This document shows, one piece after another, positions 9,351-17,819 of a stretch of DNA of 64,000 bases. A model generated the notes under the pieces. It did no database searches. It worked only from the letters and a program-made list of their open reading frames with translations, and had not been told where the DNA came from. The DNA is taken from positions 1 through 64,000 of the forward strand of contig CAWFSG010000014.1 of assembly GCA_963818445.1 (NCBI GenBank), read 5' to 3'. Made by a program: the position numbers and the translations under genes. The DNA is from Prado023 sp963818445 (GTDB lineage Bacteria; Actinomycetota; Actinomycetes; S36-B12; CAIYMF01). Each line of letters starts with the position of its first letter. Position 1 is the stretch's first letter.

Positions 9351-10211
9351 TCAGGCTGCGTCGGGGGTTCCCGTGAGGGTCTTCACCGGCGATGGGGCGG
9401 GGTCTGGGGCGGGTGTGGGGACAGTCCCAGCGCTTTCGGCTTCGCGGTGGATGAACGCGGTGAGCTCGGCGATGGTGGTCATGATCGGCGACGGGAACAC
9501 GACGGTGGTGTTCTTGTCCACGCCGATCTCGACCAGGCTCTGCAGGTTGCGCAGCTGGAGGGCCAGCGGGTGGGCCATCATCGTGTCGGAGGCGTCGCCG
9601 AGCGCGGCTGCGGCCAGCGACTCACCCTCGGCGTTGATGATCTTGGCGCGCTTCTCCCGTTCGGCCTCGGCCTGTCGGGCCATCGCACGCTTCATGGACT
9701 CGGGCAGCTGGATGTCCTTCAACTCGACCAGGGTCACCTCCACGCCCCATTCGATGGTGGTGATGTCGAGGATCACGCGGATGTCGATGTTGATCCGGTC
9801 GGTCTCCGACAGGGTCTCGTCGAGGCTGTGCTGACCCACCACCTTGCGCAGGGTCGTCTGCGCGATCTGGTTGATCGCCGCGTTCACGTTCTCGATGGCC
9901 ACGACGGACTTGGTCGCGTTGATCACGCGGAAGTAGGCGACCGCGGAGATGTCGACGCTGACGTTGTCTCGGGTGATGATGCCCTGGGACTGGATGGGCA
10001 TCGTGACCACGCGCAGCGACACCCTGTGCAGGACGTCGACGAACGGGATGATGAATCGCAAGCCCGGCTCCCGGACCCCGATCACCCGGCCGAAGCGGAA
10101 CAGCACCCCCTGCTCGTACTGCTGGACGACCTTCACCGACATTGACAGCAGCAGGACGCCCAGCAGGAGGAGGACGATGACGACGATGAGGACGATGATC
10201 TGAACGGTCAT
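9351..10211 (-). CDS. Stomatin/prohibitin (SPFH) family protein
   Basis: 286 residues. One N-terminal membrane segment (about residues 4-26, very rich in Ile, Val and Leu) followed by an SPFH domain beginning VVQQYEQGVLFRFGRV and a charged helical region (RQAEAEREKRAKI). This is the slipin layout. Such proteins form membrane-bound oligomers that organise membrane microdomains; the exact role here is unknown. The C-terminal ~30 residues are Pro/Thr/Ala rich and probably disordered. It is transcribed in the same direction as the CODH operon, 328 bp upstream of cooF; no NfeD partner is adjacent. Confidence 0.88.
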   Translation of the reverse strand: MTVQIIVLIVVIVLLLLGVLLLSMSVKVVQQYEQGVLFRFGRVIGVREPGLRFIIPFVDVLHRVSLRVVTMPIQSQGIITRDNVSVDISAVAYFRVINATKSVVAIENVNAAINQIAQTTLRKVVGQHSLDETLSETDRINIDIRVILDITTIEWGVEVTLVELKDIQLPESMKRAMARQAEAEREKRAKIINAEGESLAAAALGDASDTMMAHPLALQLRNLQSLVEIGVDKNTTVVFPSPIMTTIAELTAFIHREAESAGTVPTPAPDPAPSPVKTLTGTPDAA

Positions 10212-10333
10212 GGCGTGCTCGATTCTCGCGTTGACCTGACGGACCCGTCGTGGCGTCCGCTGCTACTCACACTACTCCGGACCCCGGAGCGTGCCCACTG
10301 AGCGGACCCGACCGACCCCCGTACCCATGAGCC

Positions 10334-10450
10334 ATGGTCATGTCGACTTCGCATCCGACAGCCCTGCCGGTCGACCGGCTCTTCGACCCGGACAGCGCCC
10401 ACCGGCTGGTCATCGTCACCTGCGGCGGACGCTACCCACGGCCGGGGCAC
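10334..10450 (+). pseudogene. Remnant of a class E/F-type sortase (C-terminal fragment)
   Basis: A ~35-codon stretch reads ALPVDRLFDPDSAHR followed by LVIVTCGGRY, the pattern around the catalytic Cys (TCGG) of actinobacterial housekeeping-type sortases. The region before it lacks the sortase barrel and catalytic His, and after TCGGRYPR the usual C-terminal strand with the conserved Arg is missing. It is a decayed piece, not a working gene. No other part of the sortase is seen nearby. Confidence 0.5.
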
Positions 10451-10520
10451 CGACCCTCTTCCCAGTCGGTCGCCCCTCGGGCCCCTCTGCACCGGTCCCG
10501 GCGGGTGGTGCGGTGGGTGG

Positions 10521-11330
10521 TTAGGCGGCGAGGGTGCCGGCGAAGACCTGCCACGCGAGCAGGGACTTGGCCACCAGGCTCAGGGTGATGTAGGTGCGTT
10601 CCCCGACCAGGTAGTCCGACCAGCGCCCGACCTGCTTGTACTGCAGGTACTGGTTGAGGGCGAACACGTTGAAGAACAGGAACAGCGACACGATGATCCC
10701 GTACACGAACCCCGGGGGTTCGGCGGTGGAGGTGGACCCGGGGGCGATCACGAAGAACGCGATGATCAACCACGGCACGATGCCGGTCATGGACCCGAAG
10801 ATGAACGGCAGGAACCCGCCACCGGGGTGCTCGTAGGTCTCCTGCAGCCAGCCGAAGAAGATCATCGCCGCGTTCACCGCGAAGATGGCGGCCAGGGCGG
10901 CGACGTCGGTCAGGCCGGTGATCTGGGCGATCAGCACGATCATCATCGATGAGGTCAGCGCGTACTCGACCCACCGGGCCCGGTTGCGCTGCCCGGCCAG
11001 ATCCGCCGCATACCCACGCGACCACACGGTGGCCACGATCAGCAGCGCCACCCCGGACAGGGCCAGGAACCCGGCGACCGCCAACCCGATCGGGGTGTTG
11101 AGCAACGTCACCGGATCACCGGGCGGGGTCCCGGGCGGCCCCTCGAGATAGGACGCGGTGACTGGCAGGGTGAAGTCGTTGGACAAGGCGACGACAGCCA
11201 CCGCCTGCACGAGCAGGATCAGGCCAACGACGATGTTGTACCGGCGCAGCCCGGCCAGGCGAGCCGGCTCCACGGGCGATGGCAGGGTGGGGGAGTCCTG
11301 CGCTGGGGTGCCGGCGGGTGAGGGGGTCAT
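10521..11330 (-). CDS. Heliorhodopsin
   Basis: 269 residues, seven membrane segments. Helix 7 reads SLVAKSLLAWQVF, placing the retinal Schiff-base Lys at K255. Helix 3 has RWVEYALTSS, with E122 in the position of the heliorhodopsin counter-ion. The long extracellular loop after helix 1 (ASYLEGPPGTPPGDP) and the closing pattern ERTYITLSL also fit the family. Heliorhodopsins bind all-trans retinal and face the membrane the opposite way to type 1 rhodopsins; a signalling or regulatory role is suspected. The start is the ATG at 11328-11330, supported by a -10 element TAGCGT exactly 7 nt before it. No retinal-synthesis gene is in the window. Confidence 0.93.
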   Translation of the reverse strand: MTPSPAGTPAQDSPTLPSPVEPARLAGLRRYNIVVGLILLVQAVAVVALSNDFTLPVTASYLEGPPGTPPGDPVTLLNTPIGLAVAGFLALSGVALLIVATVWSRGYAADLAGQRNRARWVEYALTSSMMIVLIAQITGLTDVAALAAIFAVNAAMIFFGWLQETYEHPGGGFLPFIFGSMTGIVPWLIIAFFVIAPGSTSTAEPPGFVYGIIVSLFLFFNVFALNQYLQYKQVGRWSDYLVGERTYITLSLVAKSLLAWQVFAGTLAA

Positions 11331-11337
11331 GCCCGCC

Positions 11338-11343
11338 ACGCTA
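11338..11343 (-). promoter_or_regulatory. -10 element of a leaderless promoter for the heliorhodopsin gene
   Basis: TAGCGT on the minus strand is followed by GGCGGGC (7 nt) and the ATG. This is the spacing seen at several other genes here (25600-25605, 25401-25406, 27274-27279, 36823-36828). No Shine-Dalgarno sequence is present. Confidence 0.6.
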
Positions 11344-11518
11344 GCCCCCGGTGCCGCTACCCGGTGGGACCCGGTAGTGGACGCATTTCGATTCAACCGG
11401 ACCGAATCGACCACGCGGTATCAGCACGCGCGGATCGGCCATGAACCTACCCCCCCGAGAAGGAACGCCAGGACCGGCGGGGACGTCAGGTTGGTGACGG
11501 CCAGCTGCCAGGTGTCCA

Positions 11519-11812
11519 TCAGGCGAAGAGTCCCAGTAGGTCGCCGACGCGGTGGTCGGCCTCGGCGGGGTGGCGGAACGGTCGGTGCTCGTTGACGACG
11601 TAGTGGGTGCGGCGGCCCTGGGGCACCCGGGTGAGGTAGCCGCCGTCCTCGAGGTCGCGCAGGATGTTCAGGGTCGCCCGTTCGGTGATCCCGACCGTCG
11701 CGGCGATGTCGCGGACCCGGGCGTCGGGGTTGCGGTGGACGTGGACCAGGACGTGGCCGTGGTTGGTCAGCAGCGTCCAGGTGCGGGTGGGTGCTGCGGT
11801 GGGCTCAGCCAT
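11519..11812 (-). CDS. Winged-helix transcriptional regulator (MarR/ArsR-like)
   Basis: 97 residues. A compact winged helix-turn-helix: recognition segment VRDIAATVGITERATLNILRD, then a wing (GYLTRVPQGRRTHYVVN). The start overlaps the end of terC by 8 nt, with AAGGAG of the terC 3' end serving as ribosome site, so the two are translationally coupled. It probably controls its own operon, and perhaps the heliorhodopsin gene downstream, in response to metal or light stress; this is inference. No metal-binding cysteines are visible. Confidence 0.8.
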   Translation of the reverse strand: MAEPTAAPTRTWTLLTNHGHVLVHVHRNPDARVRDIAATVGITERATLNILRDLEDGGYLTRVPQGRRTHYVVNEHRPFRHPAEADHRVGDLLGLFA

Positions 11813-12770
11813 GGACCTGCTCCTTGTCGTCCGTGGTGGTGTGGGGTGCCACCGGTGCCTGGCCCCGTGTGGCGCGCAGGCTGGCGATGATCGCGACCGT
11901 GATGATCGTGGCCACCACGCCCAGGCTCAGCCAGGTCGGCATCTTGTAGAGGTCGACCTGCAGGACCAGCTTGATCCCGACCCAGACCAGGACCAGGCCC
12001 AGGCCCAGCTTGAGGTAGACGAAGCGGTGCATCAGGTCGGCGAGCAGGAAGTACATCGCGCGCAGGCCCAGGATCGCGAACGCGTTGGCGGTGAACACCA
12101 GGAACGTCTCCTGGGTGACGGCGAAGATCGCCGGGATCGAGTCGACGGCGAACACGATGTCGGTGAACTCCACCAGCACCAGCACCAGCAGCAGCGGGGT
12201 GGCCACCAGGGCGCCGTTGCGGCGGGTGAAGAACTTCTGCCCGTCGTACTCGTCGGTCATCGGCACATGGCGCCGGAACAGGCGCACCACCCCCGAGGTC
12301 GAGGGGTCGAAGTGGGTGTTGCGGTGGCGCATCATCAGCACCCCGGTGACCACCAGGAACGCACCGAAGATGTACAGGATCCAGATGTACTCCTTGATCG
12401 CCGCGGACCCAGCCCAGATGAACAACCCACGCATGATCAAAGCCCCGACCACGCCGTAGAACAGCACCCGGTGCTGGTAGCGCGCCGGCACCGCGAAGTA
12501 GCTGAAGATGATCGCCCAGACGAACACGTTGTCCACAGCCAGCGACTTCTCGATCAGATAGCCGGCGTAGTACTGCCCGGCGAACTCCGCCCCGGCGGTG
12601 GCCCAGACGATCAGCCCGAAGCCGATCCCCATCGCGACCCACACAGCCGACCAGATCGCGGCCTCCCTCGCCGAGATCACATGAGCATCCCGGTGGGCGA
12701 ACAGATCAATGGCCAACATGACCACGATCACCCCCAGAACCGCCAACCACACCGTCAACGGCACATCCAT
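11805..12770 (-). CDS. TerC/Alx-family integral membrane protein
   Basis: 321 residues, about seven membrane helices. Two acidic membrane motifs are typical of TerC: SLAVDNVFVW and EFTDIVFAVDSIPAIFAV. Alx and TerC relatives export manganese and are linked to tellurite and alkaline stress tolerance. It is followed, with overlap, by the winged-helix regulator. The upstream gap 12771-13015 does not show a recognisable yybP-ykoY manganese riboswitch. The TerB-like gene at 14149 on the other strand strengthens a stress-cluster reading. Confidence 0.92.
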   Translation of the reverse strand: MDVPLTVWLAVLGVIVVMLAIDLFAHRDAHVISAREAAIWSAVWVAMGIGFGLIVWATAGAEFAGQYYAGYLIEKSLAVDNVFVWAIIFSYFAVPARYQHRVLFYGVVGALIMRGLFIWAGSAAIKEYIWILYIFGAFLVVTGVLMMRHRNTHFDPSTSGVVRLFRRHVPMTDEYDGQKFFTRRNGALVATPLLLVLVLVEFTDIVFAVDSIPAIFAVTQETFLVFTANAFAILGLRAMYFLLADLMHRFVYLKLGLGLVLVWVGIKLVLQVDLYKMPTWLSLGVVATIITVAIIASLRATRGQAPVAPHTTTDDKEQVHG

Positions 12771-13015
12771 CGCCTGCTCATCCCTCTTTCGGTACTACAT
12801 TCACGAATTGGAGTACATCTATCGTGGCTGATGCAGGGTTGAATAGCAAGTCTCAGAGACTATTTGCATGATGCAAGATGCATGTTATGGTCTTCATCAA
12901 GAGGGGAGTACCCCACCCACCCGAAGGTCGTCAGTACGTCCGATCCGACATCGGACCGGCCCCGGGGGTCGCCCTGGCGGCTGGGGAAGACCTCTGGCCC
13001 GAGTCCGGAGGAACC
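12771..13015. promoter_or_regulatory. Divergent intergenic region with inverted repeats (terC / baeRF)
   Basis: This 245-bp gap separates terC (minus) from the release-factor homologue (plus). It is locally AT-richer than its surroundings. It holds GTACT(15 nt)AGTAC at about 12793-12816, repeated ATGCA units near 12866-12885, and a perfect inverted repeat GTCCGAT-CCGAC-ATCGGAC at 12938-12956. The last lies 60-78 bp before the plus-strand start and is the best operator candidate. The regulator is unknown; the winged-helix protein at 11519 is the obvious candidate. Confidence 0.4.
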
Positions 13016-14152
13016 ATGTCCCAGTTCGATCTCTCGACCACAGCCCTGCCCCCGCTACGGTTGCCCACCGCGGCGGATGTGACCCGATTGGCCGCGGAGA
13101 GGCACCCGATGTGCCTGTCCGTGTTGATGAGGACGACTCCGGCTGAGGTGATGCTGCCCGGCGATCGGGCCACGCTGCAGGGCTTGACCCTGGACGCCCT
13201 GCGACGCCTGGACGAGGAGCCGGACCTGCGGGCCGTTGCCCAGACCCGGGCAGCGCTGGCGGCCACGATCGCCCGGGCCCAGACCGGACCGACCGATCGC
13301 GGGTTGGCGATCCTGGCCAGCCCTCAGGGCGCGCACCTGCTGCACCTGCGGGTCGCTCCCCGCGACCGGGTCGTGCTGGACCCCACCTTCGCCACCCGGG
13401 ACCTGGTCCGCTCGGCCGCGGAGGACCCCGCGTTCCTGACCCTGGTCATCGACGGCCGGGCGGCACGGTTGCTGCACTACGGGCAGCGCTACACCCGCCC
13501 CATCCTCGGACACGACTTCCCGATGATCCGCCCAGACGAGGGCCGGCGGACTTCCGCAGCGTATGGCAGCAGCGACCGGGCGCGCCTGGAACGCACCCGG
13601 GCCTTCCTCCGCGACGTCGACTCCAGGCTGGCGGCGCGCATCGAGGAGTACCAGCTTCCCGTGGTCCTGGTCGCCAACGACCGCACGGCAGGGGAGTACC
13701 TGAACCTGGCACCCGGCCGGCGGATCGCCGCCGTCGTGCGAACCGGCAACGGGAACACCCCCGTGGCCGACCTCGAACTGGCTGGGCGGGCTGCGCTCGC
13801 CGAGCACATCCGCGACCGGGCCGCCGCGGCCCTGGACACCGTTGCTGTGAGACTGGCCCACGGCCGGGCCGTCGCCGGACTGACAGCCGCGTGGGAGGCG
13901 ATCGACCGGTCCGACCCTGACCTGCTCGTGGTCGAGCACACCCACGAGGCCGCCGCCCGCCTGTCCGAGGACGGCCTCGATCTCGTGGAGGATCCCGAAG
14001 AGCTCGGCGTCCTCGACGACGCCGTCGACGAGCTCATCGAGGCCGCCCTGGCCCGCGGCGTCGAGGTCGTCACGGTTCCTGATGGCGCATTGGCCCGGCA
14101 CGGTCGTCTGGTGCTGGCACTTCGGGGGCCGGTTCCGGCGCTGGTCCCATGA
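13016..14152 (+). CDS. Bacterial archaeo-eukaryotic release-factor-like protein (baeRF family)
   Basis: 378 residues. The order of an N-terminal domain, a central LVIDGRAARLLHYG-type eRF1-domain-2-like segment and a C-terminal domain ending in acidic helices plus VVTVPDGALARHGRLVLALR matches the baeRF group, seen before mainly through genome context with stress and ribosome-hibernation genes. A direct role on stalled ribosomes is inference. The start ATG at 13016 is preceded by GGAGGAACC; an in-frame ATG at 12878 is rejected because it lies in the regulatory gap. The stop overlaps the next start (ATGA), so it is coupled to the TerB-like protein. Confidence 0.75.
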   Translation: MSQFDLSTTALPPLRLPTAADVTRLAAERHPMCLSVLMRTTPAEVMLPGDRATLQGLTLDALRRLDEEPDLRAVAQTRAALAATIARAQTGPTDRGLAILASPQGAHLLHLRVAPRDRVVLDPTFATRDLVRSAAEDPAFLTLVIDGRAARLLHYGQRYTRPILGHDFPMIRPDEGRRTSAAYGSSDRARLERTRAFLRDVDSRLAARIEEYQLPVVLVANDRTAGEYLNLAPGRRIAAVVRTGNGNTPVADLELAGRAALAEHIRDRAAAALDTVAVRLAHGRAVAGLTAAWEAIDRSDPDLLVVEHTHEAAARLSEDGLDLVEDPEELGVLDDAVDELIEAALARGVEVVTVPDGALARHGRLVLALRGPVPALVP

Positions 14153-14688
14153 CCAAGTCGACGCAGGGAGAGACCCGCATGGCCGACGACGGCACACTGA
14201 GTGAGGCGGACTGGGATGTCCTTGTTGCCGTCCCCTTCGCCGTGTTCCTCCTGGTCGCATACGCCGACGGCAGGCTCGCCCCCGCCGAGCGCCGGGCCTT
14301 CGCAGGGATCGTCGATGGGATCGGGGCACGCGCCAGGAGCACCGACGATGCCCTGGTGCGGGAAGTCATGGGGCGGATCTCCGGGGACCCCGGCCAGATC
14401 ATGGAGCGCCTGGACGCGCAGGTGGTGGCGGGGCTGCCCGTGTACGAAGTGTTCGCTGCGGCGGGCAGCGTGCTCGATGACATGCCCCAGCGCGAGGTCG
14501 CACTGGCCTTCAAGGAGGCGATGATCCACCTGGCGGAGGAGGTCGCGCGCGCGTGGCCGATCCTGGGCCGACGGACGAGCGTCGCGGAGGCGCGCAGCAT
14601 CGGCTTCATCCGCGACCAGTTGGGTCTTCGCGATCACGCGGTGGTCGATCCTGAACCGTCAAGCGGGACAACGACGACCGCGGCCTGA
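14149..14688 (+). CDS. TerB-like (tellurite-resistance TerB / DUF533) protein
   Basis: 179 residues, all-helical. The segment VAYADGRLAPAERRAF is the TerB signature (an acidic ADG...E loop thought to bind metal). A second helical half begins GLPVYEVFAAAGSVLDDM. Translational coupling to the baeRF gene by ATGA overlap suggests the two act together. With TerC nearby this forms a small stress and metal-response island. The last ~20 residues are a Ser/Thr-rich tail. Confidence 0.75.
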   Translation: MTKSTQGETRMADDGTLSEADWDVLVAVPFAVFLLVAYADGRLAPAERRAFAGIVDGIGARARSTDDALVREVMGRISGDPGQIMERLDAQVVAGLPVYEVFAAAGSVLDDMPQREVALAFKEAMIHLAEEVARAWPILGRRTSVAEARSIGFIRDQLGLRDHAVVDPEPSSGTTTTAA

Positions 14689-14734
14689 TCCACTCCACCT
14701 GACGGGGGCTTCCTGCGCGCGGTCCCACGGTCGG

Positions 14735-14752
14735 GCGCCCTACATTGGGCGC
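14735..14752 (+). promoter_or_regulatory. Inverted repeat spanning a -10-like element
   Basis: GCGCCC-TACATT-GGGCGC is a perfect 6-bp inverted repeat whose loop is itself a -10-like hexamer, 12 nt before the start of the phosphotransferase gene. It could be an operator over the promoter or simply a hairpin in the leader. Confidence 0.35.
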
Positions 14753-14764
14753 AGAGGTGCGACG

Positions 14765-17088
14765 ATGCTGATCGACCTGTCCGCGCAGCCCCCGGCCCTG
14801 CTCGTCGGGGCCAAGGCCGCGCGCCTGGGCTGGTTGATCGACCGGGGATGGCCGGTCCCGCCTGGTGTGGTGGTCCCGTTCGCCGACGCCCAGGCGCTCA
14901 CCGATGGTGGTGCTTCCCGTGAGGCTGAGGCTGTCCGGACGGGACTCTCCGAGCATGTCGACCCGGGGATGCGGTACGTGATCCGATCGTCGGCCAACGT
15001 CGAGGACCACGGTCAGCGCTCCTTCGCCGGCCAGTTCGCCAGCATCTCGGGCGTCGTCGGCGTGGACGACATCGTGGCCGCGATCTGCGAGGTCGTGGAG
15101 TCGGGGCGCTCCGATCAGGTCCGCCAGTACGCCACACGCGTCGGGGTGGACCCAGCGCTTCTGCGGATGGCCGTGATCGTGCAGGAGATGGTGTCCCCGG
15201 TGGTCTCCGGCGTCGCATTCAGCCGGGATCCGGTGACCGGGTTCGACCAGGTGGTGATCGAGGCGGTGCTGGGTGGCGGGGACCTCCTGATGGGCCGGGG
15301 CCTGACCCCTCAGCGGTGGGTGAGTGGACGGGCCGGGGTGCTCGAGGAACCCCGGGCGGCGATGTTGGCGCCCCCGGCCGTGGCCCAGATCGTCGAGTCC
15401 ATCCAGGGGATCGCAGCGGCCAGCGGCGAGCCGGTGGATGTTGAGTGGGTGTGGGACGGGATCCAGCTGCACCTGGTCCAGTGGCGGCCGGTGACCGGTA
15501 TCCCCGAGGCGCCCCGGGTGTGGTCCTCGCGGATGGCCAAGGACATGCTTCCCGGGCTGATCCCGCCCCTGGTCTGGTCGGTGAACGTCCCGGTGCTCAG
15601 CCGCACCTGGGTCGACCTGATCGAGGAGGCCCTGGGCCGGACCGGGTTGGACCCGGAGGACCTGGTTCGCTCGTTCGGGTATCGCGCCTATTTCAACTCC
15701 AGTGCGTTCGGGTCGGTGTTCGCCTCGCTGGGGATGCCCGCCGATGCCTTGGAGCGGATGCGTGAGGGAACCAGCCGCTCCGCGGTCCGGCCTCCCATGT
15801 CGGTCCTGCTGCGACGGACTCCCCGGCTGGCGCGGTTCGCAGCCACCCTGGGGACCTGGGAGCGCAGGACCCGGCCCTTGCTCGCCGAGGTCGACCGATC
15901 GCGGTGGATCGAGCAGGCCACTGTCGTCGCGGACCTCTCGGACGAGGACCTGCTCGCACGTGTGGAGCGGCTGCGCCTCCTGCTGGGGCGTGCCGGGCGG
16001 CTGAACATCGTGACGCCGCTGCTGGCCGATGCGTGGGCAGCCTCGGTCCGCCGGACCGCCGCGGGCCTTGGACTCGACCCGGGGACCATCGATCCCGGCC
16101 AGGAGTTCCCGGCCGTGCAGGCTCTTGATCCGGCGCACCTCATGTCCGGGATCGAGGCCGACGATGAGCGGGCCTGGGAGGAGTTCCTCGACCGCTTCGG
16201 CCACCTGTCGGACAGCCCGAACGACTGTTCGCAGCCCACCTGGGCTGAGGACCCGGATGCGGTGCGCCGATTGGTCGGCCAGGGCAGCACCCGGCTGGGT
16301 CGGATATCGGACGGTGTGCAGGGCAGCGGCTCGCGTGCGGAGCTCCTTGCCGCCACGTCGCGGTGCGGCGCCCGTTCGTCGCCCGTCGGTGGTCCCGGGC
16401 GGCTCGGCTGCGGCTGGCCCGCGAGAAGGCCGGTTACAGCTACGCGCGGGTGTACGCCCTGTTCCGCCCGACGTTCCTCGAGGCCGGTCACCGGCTGGCC
16501 TCACGCGCCGTCCTCGGCGAGGTCGACGACGTGTTCCTGCTGACCCTGGGGGAGGTGGGCGCCGCCCTGCACGACGACCTGCCGGATGCCGCCCGGGTGG
16601 TGGCCTCCCGGCGCGCGGAGATGGCTGAGGCCGCCGATCTGCACTGGCCGGAGACCATCGTGGGCGATGACCCCGTCCCGATCATGGGCCGCGCTCGTGC
16701 GCGGGTTCTCACCGGGGTCCCCACGTCCAGGGGCCGACACACCGGCCCGGCCCGGATCGTCACGTCGCTGGCCAGGGCCGGGGACCTCGGGACTGACGAT
16801 GTCCTGATCCTGGTGGCCGCGGACGTCACGTGGACCCCGTTGCTCCTGCGGGCCGGTGCGGTGGTGACTGAGACCGGCGGGATGCTGTCGCATGCCTCGA
16901 TCGTGGCCCGGGAGCTGGGTCTTCCCTGCGTGGCCTCGGTGGAGGGTGCGACCGACATCGCCGAGGGGGCGATGGTCTGTGTCGATGGCGCTTCGGGCGA
17001 GGTGCTCGTGCTGGGCGAGCCCACCGAACCCGGTCCGAGCCGGGGGCCGAACGTGCCGATGGGTGCCGAGGGGATGGTGGACTCGTGA
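14765..17088 (+). CDS. PEP synthase/PPDK-like phosphotransferase (frameshifted near 16360)
   Basis: About 775 codons. Residues 1-245 form the ATP-grasp nucleotide-binding domain (VIRSSANVEDHGQRSFAGQF; VQEMVSPVVSGVAFSRDP). A middle region has no clear match. The C-terminus holds the swivelling phosphohistidine domain (TETGGMLSHASIVARELGLP, catalytic His in SHAS). There is no PEP-binding TIM barrel, so the layout is that of rifampin-phosphotransferase-like and other PEP-utilising dikinases rather than true PEP synthase. The substrate cannot be told. One base change in the G/C-rich stretch near 16355-16365 shifts the frame; the second frame from 16363 continues the protein. The stop overlaps the start of the PlsY-like gene (GTGA). 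Confidence 0.78.
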
Positions 17089-17819
17089 AGACTGACCGCC
17101 GTGTCGCCGGTGTGACCGCCGTGCTCGCCGGCGCCGCCGCCGGCTACCTGGTCGGGTCGGTGTCCTTCTCCCGGCTGGTCGGGGAGCGGGCGGCTCCGGG
17201 CCAGGACCTGAACGTCACCATGATCGATGTTGCTGAGACCGGTACCACGGTGGAGTTCCACGGGATCACCCCGACCAGCGTCAAGGAGCACGCCGGCAAC
17301 CGGGCGATGATGCTGAGCATCGCGATGGAGGCGGCCAAGGCTGCCCTGCCCACCCTGGCTGGCCGGGTCCTCCTGCCGGGCACCCCGGCAGCCCCCGCTG
17401 CGGCGTCCGGTGCCGTGATCGGCCACATCTTCCCGATGTGGAGCGGGTGGCGCGGCGGTTACGGGATGTCGCCCATGATCGGAGGGTTCCTTGTCCTGGA
17501 CCCGGCCGGGCTCGTGATCACGACGGCGGGGCTCAGTTCGGTGATCCTGGTCAGCCACGACCGGCGACTGATGATGCTCTGGCCGGTGACCGTCCCGCTG
17601 TGGGGGGCAGCCCGGGGCCGGGGCGACATCCTCGCCTTCGGGGTCGTGGCCAACGTCGCCTACTGGGCCCGGCTGGTCCCCGAGCTGCGCCGGGGCCTGC
17701 GCTCCATCCTCAGCGTCCGCCGCCCGGTGAACTCAGGCGGATTCGACGTCGCGGCGGCGAAGGGCGATGGCTCCGCCGGCGGCGAGCAGGACCCCGAGGG
17801 CGACCAGCACGCCGGCTGA
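17085..17819 (+). CDS. PlsY-like glycerol-3-phosphate acyltransferase paralogue
   Basis: 244 residues with several membrane helices. Three PlsY motifs can be followed: GSVSFSRLVG (motif 1), HAGNRAMM (motif 2) and GHIFPMWSGWRGGYG (motif 3). The invariant GGKG of true PlsY is GGYG here and the usual GSIP is GSVS, so substrate or activity may differ. GTG start at 17085 overlaps the stop of the phosphotransferase gene, which implies a joint function, perhaps phosphorylation and acylation of one lipid head group (inference). The C-terminal 85 bp overlap the end of the convergent ABC permease gene. Confidence 0.75.
   Translation: MKTDRRVAGVTAVLAGAAAGYLVGSVSFSRLVGERAAPGQDLNVTMIDVAETGTTVEFHGITPTSVKEHAGNRAMMLSIAMEAAKAALPTLAGRVLLPGTPAAPAAASGAVIGHIFPMWSGWRGGYGMSPMIGGFLVLDPAGLVITTAGLSSVILVSHDRRLMMLWPVTVPLWGAARGRGDILAFGVVANVAYWARLVPELRRGLRSILSVRRPVNSGGFDVAAAKGDGSAGGEQDPEGDQHAG

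Noticed and set aside
9418..9428. GGGACAGTCCC palindrome as another DosR site
   Set aside because: The arms are separated by one base only, against four in the DosR consensus, and it lies inside the SPFH coding region.
14765..17088. Rifampin phosphotransferase as a firm call
   Set aside because: The domain order fits, but the middle domain shows no clear rifamycin-binding features and the gene is coupled to a PlsY-like protein.
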